From: Candidatus Zixiibacteriota bacterium
GTDB taxonomy: Bacteria > Zixibacteria > MSB-5A5 > WJJR01 > JAJRUJ01
Assembly: GCA_020051695.1 (NCBI GenBank)
Contig: JAGVQM010000039.1
Span: 1 to 64,000, forward strand
Reading direction: 5' to 3'
Length of the DNA: 64,000 nucleotides
Part shown: positions 35,262-42,963 of the stretch, piece after piece
Numbering within the stretch: the first letter of the stretch is position 1
Layout of the letters: each line of letters opens with the position of its first letter
Notes under the pieces: generated by a model
The model's input: the letters and a program-made list of their open reading frames with translations, nothing else
What the model was told of the DNA's origin: nothing
The model's database searches: none
Made by a program: the position numbers and the translations under genes

Positions 35262-35603
35262 TTATTTTGTCGACTGATCCTTTTCATGTCTGGCCAATAG
35301 GATGTAATACACGAGAAAGCCCACGCCCCCGAAGATAAACATTAGCCCTAGCACCCCGGCCTCATCGAAATGGTCCGGGGCCAGACTCCCGGCCAGCGCC
35401 GCCACGCCGATACCGATTAACACCATGCCCCACTTGAGGTTATTTAGCGCCCTGGCCCGCGAACCTCCATTGTAGAGGAACTTGACCTTTTCATCGACCA
35501 ATCCTTTTTCAATCAGTCTATTGCGGGTGACGGTGTCCGTAATGATTTTGATAATCATGACGATCCCCCCGAATACGACCGCCATTTGTACGGCTTCTGA
35601 CAT
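35262..35603 (-). CDS. DUF6249-like small membrane protein
   Basis: A 113-aa protein with an N-terminal membrane segment (about 5-22), a charged middle (RNRLIEKGLVDEKVKFLY), and two further segments (about 57-75 and 83-103). The layout fits the DUF6249 family, often encoded beside ECF sigma factors. AAGGAG lies 7 bases before the ATG. Divergently oriented to the sigma gene, it is a likely member of that sigma's regulon. Confidence 0.72.
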   Translation of the reverse strand: MSEAVQMAVVFGGIVMIIKIITDTVTRNRLIEKGLVDEKVKFLYNGGSRARALNNLKWGMVLIGIGVAALAGSLAPDHFDEAGVLGLMFIFGGVGFLVYYILLARHEKDQSTK

Positions 35604-35635
35604 GGTTTTCTCCTTTTCTTCTTGTTCCTAACCCA

Positions 35636-35712
35636 TTTGACAACCCCTTGCCGCAAATGTTGCAGACTTTGGGGCAAAACTTGTGCAACTTTCTTTCGTT
35701 TGAAAGGACAGA
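35636..35712. promoter_or_regulatory. Candidate divergent ECF-sigma promoters
   Basis: TGCAAC occurs on the plus strand at 35684-35689 and on the minus strand at 35664-35659. Each is followed after exactly 17 bases by a similar element, GACAGA (35707, towards the sigma gene) and GTCAAA (35641, towards the DUF6249 gene). Paired -35/-10 motifs shared by both sides suggest autoregulation by the ECF factor and joint control of the membrane protein. Confidence 0.4.
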
Positions 35713-35731
35713 TTAAAGTAGAGATGAATGA

Positions 35732-36304
35732 ATGGACCAGGACCGGGCCCTGATTGAGAGGATCTTAGCCGGTGATACAGCGGCATTTACAGAATTTATT
35801 GCCCAATATCAGCGGTTGGTGAGCCATATCGTGTATAGGATGATCGACAATGCCGCCGACCGCGAGGATCTCAGCCAGGAGGTTTTTGTCGGAATTTATC
35901 GCGGCTTGGCAGAATTTCGGTTCGAGTCGAAGGTCTCAACCTGGGTGGGGCGAGTTGCCTATTATCGCTGTTTGAATTACCTGGAGAAGATGAAAACCCC
36001 GCTTTTTGAAGACCTCAGCGGGGAAGATCAGACAATTGATGATGTGGCCGGTCCGGCCCTCCGACCCGATGGATATGCCGAGGTGCAGGATGTCGCCGCG
36101 CGGGTCCGGGAGGAAATCGGGGGGTTGCCGGGGCAGTATCGGGTAATTGTCACCCTATATCATCTGGACGAGATGAGTTATGCTGAAATCGGCGAGATTA
36201 TGAAACTGCCCGAGGGAACAGTAAAAAGTTATCTTTTTCGCGCGCGGAAATTGCTGAAAAAACGGTTGGAGGCCAAATACCGTCCGGAGGAATTATGGCG
36301 ATGA
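35732..36304 (+). CDS. ECF RNA polymerase sigma factor
   Basis: A 190-aa sigma-70 family factor with region 2 (about 20-90; DREDLSQEVFVGIYRGL, FRFESKVSTWVGRVAYYRCLNYL) and region 4 (about 130-180; LPGQYRVIVTLYHLDEMSYAEIGEIMKLPEGTVKSYLFRARKLLKKRL), no region 3. It would direct polymerase to a small regulon when released by its anti-sigma, encoded by the overlapping next gene (10 bases shared). The ATG at 35732 lacks a strong ribosome site. Confidence 0.95.
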   Translation: MDQDRALIERILAGDTAAFTEFIAQYQRLVSHIVYRMIDNAADREDLSQEVFVGIYRGLAEFRFESKVSTWVGRVAYYRCLNYLEKMKTPLFEDLSGEDQTIDDVAGPALRPDGYAEVQDVAARVREEIGGLPGQYRVIVTLYHLDEMSYAEIGEIMKLPEGTVKSYLFRARKLLKKRLEAKYRPEELWR

Positions 36305-36807
36305 CCCACCTGAATGACGAACAGTTTCAGGAATTCCTGGATGGCGGCCGGCAGTCGCTTGGTGAACGTCTTGCGCAACATCTGGACGGCTGTCCGGAGT
36401 GCCGGTTAAAGGTGGCGGCATACCGCGCGATGTACCGGCGATTGACCAATGACGCGGGTTTTGACCTGTCTGTCGATTTCGCGGCATCTGTCATGCGGCG
36501 GGTCGAACTTGCTCCGCGGCGTAATCCGTGGTTGTGGGTGGTCTATCCGGCGGCGGCGCTGATCGCCGTTGTGACCGCATTATATTTCTTTGTCGATCTT
36601 TCGGGGACTTTCGGGCGGCTGGGGCAAACTATATCGTCGATTACCGGGATGGAAAACGCGGTCGTCAATTCCCTGAACGGGCTTCTCGAAGGGTTAAACC
36701 TGAAGCCGAGTCTGGTTCTGGCGGCCGGCGGCATGTTGGTGGCTTTCGCCCTCCTGGAGCGGCTGTTTTTCACCCTGCGCCGGGGCAAGGCGATGTTTTT
36801 TGCGTGA
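36295..36807 (+). CDS. Membrane anti-sigma factor with zinc-binding motif
   Basis: A 170-aa partner of the preceding sigma factor. The N-terminus carries the ZAS-type motif His29-x3-Cys33-x2-Cys36 (HLDGCPECR) that grips sigma, then membrane segments at about 75-97 and 141-160. The GGAGG at 36286 serves ATG 36295, with ATG 36301 also possible. Release probably needs proteolysis or a conformational signal in the membrane. Confidence 0.88.
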   Translation: MAMTHLNDEQFQEFLDGGRQSLGERLAQHLDGCPECRLKVAAYRAMYRRLTNDAGFDLSVDFAASVMRRVELAPRRNPWLWVVYPAAALIAVVTALYFFVDLSGTFGRLGQTISSITGMENAVVNSLNGLLEGLNLKPSLVLAAGGMLVAFALLERLFFTLRRGKAMFFA

Positions 36808-36819
36808 TAGAACTCGCGG

Positions 36820-36834
36820 CCGGCTTTTTGCCGG
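36820..36834 (+). terminator. Weak hairpin after the anti-sigma gene
   Basis: CCGGC and GCCGG pair around a loop of five T residues 12 bases past the stop, followed by an AT-rich stretch (ATAGCTATATTTTAC). Short stem, so only a tentative terminator. Confidence 0.35.
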
Positions 36835-36935
36835 AATAGCTATATTTTACTTCACCCCGACTTTTATCGTGCATCCGCTCTGAGCATGCTTTTTCCGTAT
36901 TGAAAAATGCCGGGCAATTTTTGTATTATCCCGTG

Positions 36936-37415
36936 ATGATTAGGACTGCCCGGAAAATTTCCGGCCCCGCTGAATATGCCGGTAACCTGACGCCCGCCCG
37001 GCGGCGGCTATTGACCCGGCGGTTCAAGACCATACCCTACCCCAACCATCTCGGGATGAAAATCAGGACCATTCAGCCGGGGCATGTGGTCTTATCCTTT
37101 CGGGTGACAGAACAGCTGAAGCAATACCAGGGTTTGTTGCATGGCGGGGCGATGGCCTCGCTTGCCGATACTGCCGCGACGTTTGCTGCATTGACCATTA
37201 TCCCCTCGGAACTGGACCTGATCACAGTGGAAATGAAAGGTAATTTCCTGGCCAGTATTGTTCGGGACACAGTGAATGTGGTGGCGGATGTGCTCCATAT
37301 GGGCAAGCGGACCTCGGTTATCGAATGTGCACTGTTCGGCGGCCGACAGCGGTTGCTTTGGAAAGGTTCGTTCACCTGCCTGCATTTTCCCAGCGGCATG
37401 AACCTCGCCGGTTGA
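36936..37415 (+). CDS. PaaI-type hotdog thioesterase
   Basis: A 159-aa hotdog-fold protein. The motif LLHGGAMASLADTAATFA at the core helix and the following strand (ITVEMKGNFLASI) match the PaaI/YdiI acyl-CoA thioesterase family, including the HGG and the Asp of the catalytic helix. It would hydrolyse acyl- or aryl-CoA in the cytoplasm; the substrate is not predictable. No clear ribosome site supports ATG 36936; the frame is open further upstream to a TTG at 36900. The Nudix gene begins 5 bases after its stop. Confidence 0.85.
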   Translation: MIRTARKISGPAEYAGNLTPARRRLLTRRFKTIPYPNHLGMKIRTIQPGHVVLSFRVTEQLKQYQGLLHGGAMASLADTAATFAALTIIPSELDLITVEMKGNFLASIVRDTVNVVADVLHMGKRTSVIECALFGGRQRLLWKGSFTCLHFPSGMNLAG

Positions 37416-37420
37416 TTGGT

Positions 37421-37984
37421 ATGTTTGTTACCGAAGACATGCTGGCTTTGGCGCGTGAACGATACGGCACGCCGGATGTTTTACGGGCCGAAGTGCCTTG
37501 CCCTGAATGGGAGATGGATATCATCGTCGGTTCCATGAAAAACGGGCGGGCGCATGATATCACCCTGTTTGTTTTTCGTGGGGATGAAATCGCCGTCACC
37601 GCCAAACATTCCTATCCGGAAAGGTTATACCGGCCGCCTTCGGGCGGTTTGCAGCCGGGGGAATCCCTTGAGGACGGCGCTGCCCGCGAAGCGTGGGAGG
37701 AAACCGGCCTGACGATTAAGCTGCGCAAATATGTTCTCTGCATCGAGGCCGGTTTTCACTCACCCACCCGCGAAATCGACTGGACCAGCCACGTTTTTCT
37801 TGCAGCATATGCCGGCGGCCGAATCGGGCCGCATGACCATGATGAAATACGCGAAGCACGCTGGGCGGCATCGGCTGAATTTCCTTTGTTCAGCCGGCTG
37901 ATGCGCAAGACCGATTCGGGTGGTTTACATTACCGTGCGTTCCTGCAGGAAGAGGTTCTGAAACGTCTCCCGACGTTCACATAA
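37421..37984 (+). CDS. Nudix hydrolase
   Basis: A 187-aa protein with a complete Nudix box at about residues 75-97 (G-x5-E-x7-REAWEETGL), so it should bind Mg2+ and cleave a nucleoside-diphosphate-linked compound. The N-terminal 50 residues are family-variable. It is tightly linked to the thioesterase gene, which could mean a joint role in CoA-related clean-up, but that is speculation. Confidence 0.88.
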   Translation: MFVTEDMLALARERYGTPDVLRAEVPCPEWEMDIIVGSMKNGRAHDITLFVFRGDEIAVTAKHSYPERLYRPPSGGLQPGESLEDGAAREAWEETGLTIKLRKYVLCIEAGFHSPTREIDWTSHVFLAAYAGGRIGPHDHDEIREARWAASAEFPLFSRLMRKTDSGGLHYRAFLQEEVLKRLPTFT

Positions 37985-38321
37985 TAAAACATAATCACGG
38001 CTTTCATCAAAAAGTACCGCCTCAATCCCCATTCCAGCCGCCAATTCATATTCGTACGGCCGATTCCATTGGCCGGCGGATGCGAGTTGACCCATCATGT
38101 ATGGGAACACTCCCATCACTGACCCGCATGGTAGAAAATTATACAGTCGTGATGTGGTCGTTTTATGCCCGATTATACAGTTATATCGCGTTGTACGTCA
38201 ATGAAATATAGTGTTTTGTTGAAATTGTGACCTCCCGCCGCCGCTGACGGCATTGCTCTTGCACTTCAGCTAACCAGCCAACGACGATGCAAACACTTCA
38301 CTGCTGGCTGGGAGAGGAACA
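37985..38321. other. 337-base intergenic region with repeats
   Basis: No supported gene. It contains a small palindrome ATGGGA-ACAC-TCCCAT (38101-38116) and two copies of ATTATACAGT (38138-38147 and 38172-38181), spaced 34 bases apart. These look like operator or promoter elements for the following small-gene cluster; the -10-like TATACA/TATACT resemblance may be part of it. Confidence 0.35.
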
Positions 38322-38600
38322 ATGTTGGTACGGTTTACATTAACAATGGACGACCTGACGGTGGAAGGCGAGCATTTCGATTCGGTTATCCTCGATTGGG
38401 AGTCGGACACCACGCAGGAAGAGGTCATGCGGATGTCGGAGAAATGGATTTCCACTCAGGATTTCCTGACAAGAAGGATGCTGGGGTTGACCAGGGTCGG
38501 GGAATCGAGTCTGACCATCGAACCAGTCGATGAGCACCTGAAATTCAGGCCCGAACTTGAGGACCTCGCCGATGGCCGAGCATATCTTGACGGCGATTAA
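38322..38600 (+). CDS. Hypothetical protein, 92 aa
   Basis: Not recognised. An acidic soluble protein (FTLTMDDLTVEGEHFDSVILDWESDTTQEEVMRM) with predicted beta then alpha content and no signal or membrane segment. A GGGAGAGGAACA site precedes the ATG, and the gene overlaps the next by 29 bases, which supports real coding. Confidence 0.6.
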   Translation: MLVRFTLTMDDLTVEGEHFDSVILDWESDTTQEEVMRMSEKWISTQDFLTRRMLGLTRVGESSLTIEPVDEHLKFRPELEDLADGRAYLDGD

Positions 38601-38895
38601 AGACACTATTGCGGCAGTGGCCACCGCACTGTGGGCCCGGGTCGGCGATGTGGATCAACTCCTCGAACGGTTCGGCACAGCCGACAGCCGATTGGTGGTG
38701 TATATCTGCATCGGTGTTGTGGGGTTGATGCTGCTGGGCCGCATCCTGAAACTTTCGTTTGCCATTTTGCAAAAAGTCGTGCTTCCCGCGGCGCTGGTGG
38801 CCTGGGCCGTCGGCACGTATTTCAATTTTCCGTTTTTGACGATATTCCCCGCACTGGTGGGGGTCGGTTCTGCCTGGATGCTGTTCAAGACGTGA
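38572..38895 (+). CDS. Small membrane protein, 107 aa
   Basis: Not recognised. After an amphipathic N-terminus (AEHILTAIKDTIAAVATAL) come two or three hydrophobic segments: about 44-58 (YICIGVVGLMLLG), 63-85 (FAILQKVVLPAALVAWAVG) and 88-105. GAGG lies upstream of ATG 38572, inside the previous gene. Part of a run of three overlapping or closely spaced small genes. Confidence 0.65.
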   Translation: MAEHILTAIKDTIAAVATALWARVGDVDQLLERFGTADSRLVVYICIGVVGLMLLGRILKLSFAILQKVVLPAALVAWAVGTYFNFPFLTIFPALVGVGSAWMLFKT

Positions 38896-38903
38896 GGAGA
38901 ACA

Positions 38904-39098
38904 ATGGCCGAAAACCATCAACAGGAACATGCCGGACAATTGTTATCATGCCCGATGTGCCGTTCGGCGCTGGAGCCGGTCGACGGCGGCTGGATTTGTT
39001 GTTCGTGTCTGGTCCGCTGGCATGGTGATACGTTCGAGCCCCTCGAAGAAAATACTCCCGATGTTCCGCCGTTTACTGATTTTTGTTATGGCCGGTAA
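38904..39098 (+). CDS. Small zinc-ribbon protein
   Basis: A 64-aa protein with two Cys pairs (CPMC at about 16-19 and CCSC/CxxC at about 32-35) that would bind one zinc ion, in a layout like the Trm112/UPF0434 zinc-ribbon proteins (LLSCPMCRSALEP ... WICCSCLVRW). The C-terminal PDVPPF tail resembles the end of such proteins. GAGGAG precedes ATG 38904. The function is not known; it could support a partner enzyme. Confidence 0.7.
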   Translation: MAENHQQEHAGQLLSCPMCRSALEPVDGGWICCSCLVRWHGDTFEPLEENTPDVPPFTDFCYGR

Positions 39099-39116
39099 TG
39101 CGGGCACGGCAGTCGT

Positions 39117-40226
39117 CTAGTTGCCGACGTCCCGGATCCGTCCGCCGCCAAGAACTGTATCCCGATTATAAAAAACCGCCGACTGGCCCGGCGTAATTGC
39201 GCGTTGCGGGGTATCAAAGGCCACACGGACGATGCCGTCCTCCCTTGACAACCGGGCCATGGCTGCCGGATGGCGGTAACGGATTTGCACCTTGGCCGAC
39301 AGGGGGGTCTCCGGCGGGGAGATGGAGATCCAATTCGTGTCCTCGACTGAACATTCCCTGCGCATCAAGTCTTCGTTGCCGCCGATCTGTACGGTATTTG
39401 ATTGCGGTTTGAGAGAGGTAACGTAAGCCGGAACACCGTGCGCGCCGATTCCCTTGCGCTGCCCGATGGTATAGAATGGCACGCCCTGATGGGTGCCCAC
39501 CGTCGTGCCGCGCTGATCGACGATCTCGCCGGTGGTGGGCTCAACTCCCGCATGCTCGCGCAGAAAGCGGCCGTAATCGTCATCGACCACAAAACATATT
39601 TCCCGGCTCTCCGGACGGTCGGCGTTGCGCAAGCCCATCTCACGGGCGATGCGCCGGACAATATCCTTGGTCAAACCGCCGAGCGGAAAGACCGTCTTGC
39701 GGAGCGAGTCGGGGGTAAGACCCCACAGAAAGTACGATTGATCACGATGCTCATCTGCGCCGCGCAGTAATCTGAGGTGATCTTGTTGATTGCCATACTC
39801 GATACGGGCGTAGTGGCCGGTGGCCAGAAAATCGGCGTGCAATGCCTGCGCATGAGCTTCCAGCGCCGTCCATTTAATCTTCGAATTGCAGACCACACAG
39901 GGATTAGGTGTCCGCCCGGCCCGGTATTCCCTGATAAAATCGGCGATGACCTCCCGGCGGAACTCATCAGCCAGATCGACCACATGGAAGGGGATCTGGG
40001 TTTGGCGGGCAACCTGGCGAGCATCACACAGCGTATCGGCCGAGCAGCAGCGGGAGTCATTATCGGCGTTATTGCCCAGCTCGGCGGGGTCCCAGAGTTT
40101 CATGGTCACCCCAATGACTTCACACCCGGCCTCGGCCAATAGCGCGGCGGCGACTGATGAATCGACGCCGCCGGACATCGCCACCACCACGCGGGCCCCG
40201 GAGAATTGTCGCAGGTCGGGTTTCAT
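39117..40226 (-). CDS. mnmA: tRNA-specific 2-thiouridylase MnmA
   Basis: A 369-aa enzyme that inserts sulfur at C2 of the wobble uridine (U34) of Glu, Gln and Lys tRNAs. The PP-loop SGGVDSS is at residues 18-24, the catalytic Cys110 lies in NPCVVCN and the second Cys211 in SREICFV; TGHYAR and IGQRKG motifs are all present. It converges with the small zinc-ribbon gene (18 bases between stops) and is followed on the same strand, upstream, by the amidotransferase gene. Confidence 0.96.
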   Translation of the reverse strand: MKPDLRQFSGARVVVAMSGGVDSSVAAALLAEAGCEVIGVTMKLWDPAELGNNADNDSRCCSADTLCDARQVARQTQIPFHVVDLADEFRREVIADFIREYRAGRTPNPCVVCNSKIKWTALEAHAQALHADFLATGHYARIEYGNQQDHLRLLRGADEHRDQSYFLWGLTPDSLRKTVFPLGGLTKDIVRRIAREMGLRNADRPESREICFVVDDDYGRFLREHAGVEPTTGEIVDQRGTTVGTHQGVPFYTIGQRKGIGAHGVPAYVTSLKPQSNTVQIGGNEDLMRRECSVEDTNWISISPPETPLSAKVQIRYRHPAAMARLSREDGIVRVAFDTPQRAITPGQSAVFYNRDTVLGGGRIRDVGN

Positions 40227-40232
40227 AGAAAA

Positions 40233-40973
40233 TCAGCCCCGGCGGCAGGCGGTGATAAAGGCCGCCGCAAGTTTTCTGGTATTCATGTCATTTTCCGCCA
40301 TTACTTCCGGGTGCCATTGAAGGGCCAGAACAAAGCGGGTACCGGAGAGCTCGATACCCTCGATGACCCGGTCGTCCGGGGACAAGGCGTTGACTTGCCA
40401 GCCGGAGGCGAGGTCCTTGACGGCCTGGTGATGCGCGGTCGACACACTGATGCGGTCGAGACCGATTATCTCATGCAGCCGGGTACCTTTCTCGATTGTC
40501 ACATCATGAAATCGCCGGTAAAACAGACTGCCGCGCGAGTGGTTCTCCGTCGGCTTTTCCCGTTGTTCCAGCAGGTCCTGATACAATGTCCCGCCGTGCG
40601 CCACATTGAGTACCTGGCACCCGCGACAGATGCCCAGGACGGGCAAACCGAGCTGATCGGCGTATTCAATGGCCTGCAATTCGAATTCATCCCGTGCGGG
40701 GGCCGGTTTGAGCGTGTCAGTCCGCACGTCTTCGCGAAACCGACAAGGTTCGACATCCTCACCGCCGGTCAATAACAATCCGTCAAGGACACCAAGCAAT
40801 CGTCTGACTTCCTCTGCGTCCGCCGCATTGGGCAGCAGGACCGGCACGCCCCCTGCCCGACGGATCATAAAACTATATGCGCGGTGCAGGAATTCGAACG
40901 GGTAAGGGGTCGGGTACGTACGTTCGTCTTCGTGCGGAGCTACCCACATGGTCATGCCGATCAACGGCCGCAT
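40233..40973 (-). CDS. Class I glutamine amidotransferase-like hydrolase (peptidase C26, PuuD-like)
   Basis: A 246-aa enzyme resembling gamma-glutamyl-GABA hydrolases. The nucleophile Cys lies in GICRGCQVLN, the His-Glu of the triad in LQWHPE near the end, and the conserved LLTGGEDVEP and PAPARDEFE motifs are present. Likely cytoplasmic hydrolysis of a gamma-glutamyl amide. mnmA starts 6 bases beyond its stop on the same strand, so the two are co-transcribed with no evident metabolic link. Confidence 0.88.
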   Translation of the reverse strand: MRPLIGMTMWVAPHEDERTYPTPYPFEFLHRAYSFMIRRAGGVPVLLPNAADAEEVRRLLGVLDGLLLTGGEDVEPCRFREDVRTDTLKPAPARDEFELQAIEYADQLGLPVLGICRGCQVLNVAHGGTLYQDLLEQREKPTENHSRGSLFYRRFHDVTIEKGTRLHEIIGLDRISVSTAHHQAVKDLASGWQVNALSPDDRVIEGIELSGTRFVLALQWHPEVMAENDMNTRKLAAAFITACRRG

Positions 40974-40992
40974 GGTGTATGGACCTTTCCTC

Positions 40993-42957
40993 TTAAAACG
41001 AGAACAGGATGGACAAGTGCATCCGGTCGGAAGCCGGATGGCCGTGGTGGATTACCCGGCGGCCGTAATCCAGACGCAACGGCCCCACCGGTGAGGTATA
41101 TTGCACGCCGACACCCAGGGTCAGCAGAATATGAGTCAGTTTCATGTCTTTCGGTTTGTCCCAGTTGTTTCCCATGTCGCCGAATACCGTAAACCATAGT
41201 TTCCAGATTACGGGTGTGCGCATCTCGATGTTGGTGATGCCGAAGATTCGCCCGCCGGAGGGGGAACCGTCATCGGCCGACGGACCCACGCGGTTTTCCT
41301 GGTAGCCCCGGATGGAATTGGCCCCCCCGCTGTAGAAACGGTCGATGGTCGGCACGGGGTGTTCGTGCGATAATTCGTTGACATACCCGATTTTAAAACG
41401 TGTGGCAAAGACGCTTGCCGCATACATCTGATAGCGGGCCCATGAACCCACGACCTTGTAAAATCCCGCATCGCCGCCGAGGAACCCCCCGGCCCACTCC
41501 GTTTCCAGCCGGGTCAGCGACCCGGATGTCGGGACAAGGATGTTCGGACGGGAGTCTTTTTCGAGAGTCAGGGTCAGTTTGCGCGTGATCAGCACGCCCT
41601 CGTCCTGGCGCAATTGTCGGGAGTTCAGACTGTCGATGTCGAATTTTACGTCCTCATGGATCAACGAAAACCAGGCCTTCCTGGTTAGCCCGGAACTGAT
41701 CGTGAAACTCAATTCGCCGGCGATTTTCGTCAACCAGTACTGATGGATCGCCGACCGGACTCGTGGTTCATACGACACCTGAGCAGTGGTCGGGAGCCGG
41801 ACGCCGAAGATCCAGGGCTCGGTATAACGGGCGACAAAGCGATGGTACAGGATTGTCCAGTTAATCAATTGTCCGGCCACGGCACGGAACTCAGACTTGG
41901 CCTGCAAAGCCCAGCGGCGGCCGGTCCCGAGCCAGTTGCGCGTGCCCCATTCCACTGAATAATCCCAGGTCAGGTCCTGTTGGACGTCCTGACCGGCGCC
42001 GGTGGAAAAGTCGATATACGACGGTTTGCGCTCGACGACTTTGACGATAAAATCCGGCGCCAGATTGGGCAGCGTGTCGAAGGAGGTCGAATCGGTTTGG
42101 ACCAGCAGCCGCGTGAAGGTAAACATGCCGGTGCGGTAGATGTTATTTTGCGATTCGTTGATCAGTTTGCGCGAATACAATGTCCCGGGCGCGAAGGCCA
42201 GCTCCCGCCGGATGATGTTGGTCCTCGTGCGGCTGTTGCCGGAGATTTCCACTTTCCCGAAATGCACCACCGGCCCGGGCTGGACTTCGATTGCCAGATG
42301 AGCGGTGTCCCACGAGGTTGAATCAATGTCCCAGCGGGTGGCGAACTGCGCATAGGGCAGGCCGTAATCGGCATATGTCGACTGGCACTGCAGAAGGGTT
42401 TGCCGCAGCAAAACGGGATTCGCCGGTTCCCCCAAATGCAGCTGTCTCAGCCAGCGGTGGATTTTGCCTGCGGCGACCGACGAATCGGCAGACACTGCGA
42501 TCGTGCCCCAGACGGTGCGCCGTCCTTCATCGACAAATACCTCAATGATTGCCCGCTCGTTGTGCTCAATGCGGCGAATGGTGATTATGACCCGCGCCTG
42601 CAGGAAACCGTGGCGCTGATATAATTCGACAAGCGCCTGCCGGTCCCGCTGCCACGCATCGCGCAATATTCGGGGACGTTTGCGCAGGCCGAGGCCGCCC
42701 AGCATCGAGCGGGGGACCATCTCCATCTGGCCGCGGATCTCCCGTTCGGAGAGGTGCTCATTGCCGGTAATGATGAGTTTTTCGATCTCCGGTTTCCGGC
42801 GCAGCCAGTTTTCATCCGGTTCGGCCACCGGGAGTTTATCGACGGCCCAGGCCTGCCATTCCCCCGGTGCAGAGCCGGGACCCGGTGTCATCGCCGCCGC
42901 AGATACCAGCAGCACGATCAGCACAAGACGGCAATATGGCAGACAGGGTGTCGACAT
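40993..42957 (-). CDS. tamA: TamA-like Omp85 outer-membrane protein
   Basis: A 654-aa Omp85-family protein with a signal peptide, about three POTRA domains (about 55-300; PEIEKLIITGNEHLSEREI, VHFGKVEISGNSRTRTNIIRREL) and a C-terminal 16-strand barrel (about 310-654) carrying the RGY lid motif (SIRGYQE) and ending in a Phe. It lies 6 bases downstream of the tamB-like gene on the same strand, the usual TamA/TamB pairing for lipid transport or outer-membrane protein insertion. The number of POTRA domains fits TamA better than BamA (five). Confidence 0.87.
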   Translation of the reverse strand: MSTPCLPYCRLVLIVLLVSAAAMTPGPGSAPGEWQAWAVDKLPVAEPDENWLRRKPEIEKLIITGNEHLSEREIRGQMEMVPRSMLGGLGLRKRPRILRDAWQRDRQALVELYQRHGFLQARVIITIRRIEHNERAIIEVFVDEGRRTVWGTIAVSADSSVAAGKIHRWLRQLHLGEPANPVLLRQTLLQCQSTYADYGLPYAQFATRWDIDSTSWDTAHLAIEVQPGPVVHFGKVEISGNSRTRTNIIRRELAFAPGTLYSRKLINESQNNIYRTGMFTFTRLLVQTDSTSFDTLPNLAPDFIVKVVERKPSYIDFSTGAGQDVQQDLTWDYSVEWGTRNWLGTGRRWALQAKSEFRAVAGQLINWTILYHRFVARYTEPWIFGVRLPTTAQVSYEPRVRSAIHQYWLTKIAGELSFTISSGLTRKAWFSLIHEDVKFDIDSLNSRQLRQDEGVLITRKLTLTLEKDSRPNILVPTSGSLTRLETEWAGGFLGGDAGFYKVVGSWARYQMYAASVFATRFKIGYVNELSHEHPVPTIDRFYSGGANSIRGYQENRVGPSADDGSPSGGRIFGITNIEMRTPVIWKLWFTVFGDMGNNWDKPKDMKLTHILLTLGVGVQYTSPVGPLRLDYGRRVIHHGHPASDRMHLSILFSF

Positions 42958-42963
42958 CGCTGA

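Noticed and set aside
37925-38119. 64-codon minus-strand frame at the end of the Nudix gene
   Set aside because: It overlaps the Nudix end and no ribosome site supports it; some residues look protein-like, but the evidence is too thin.
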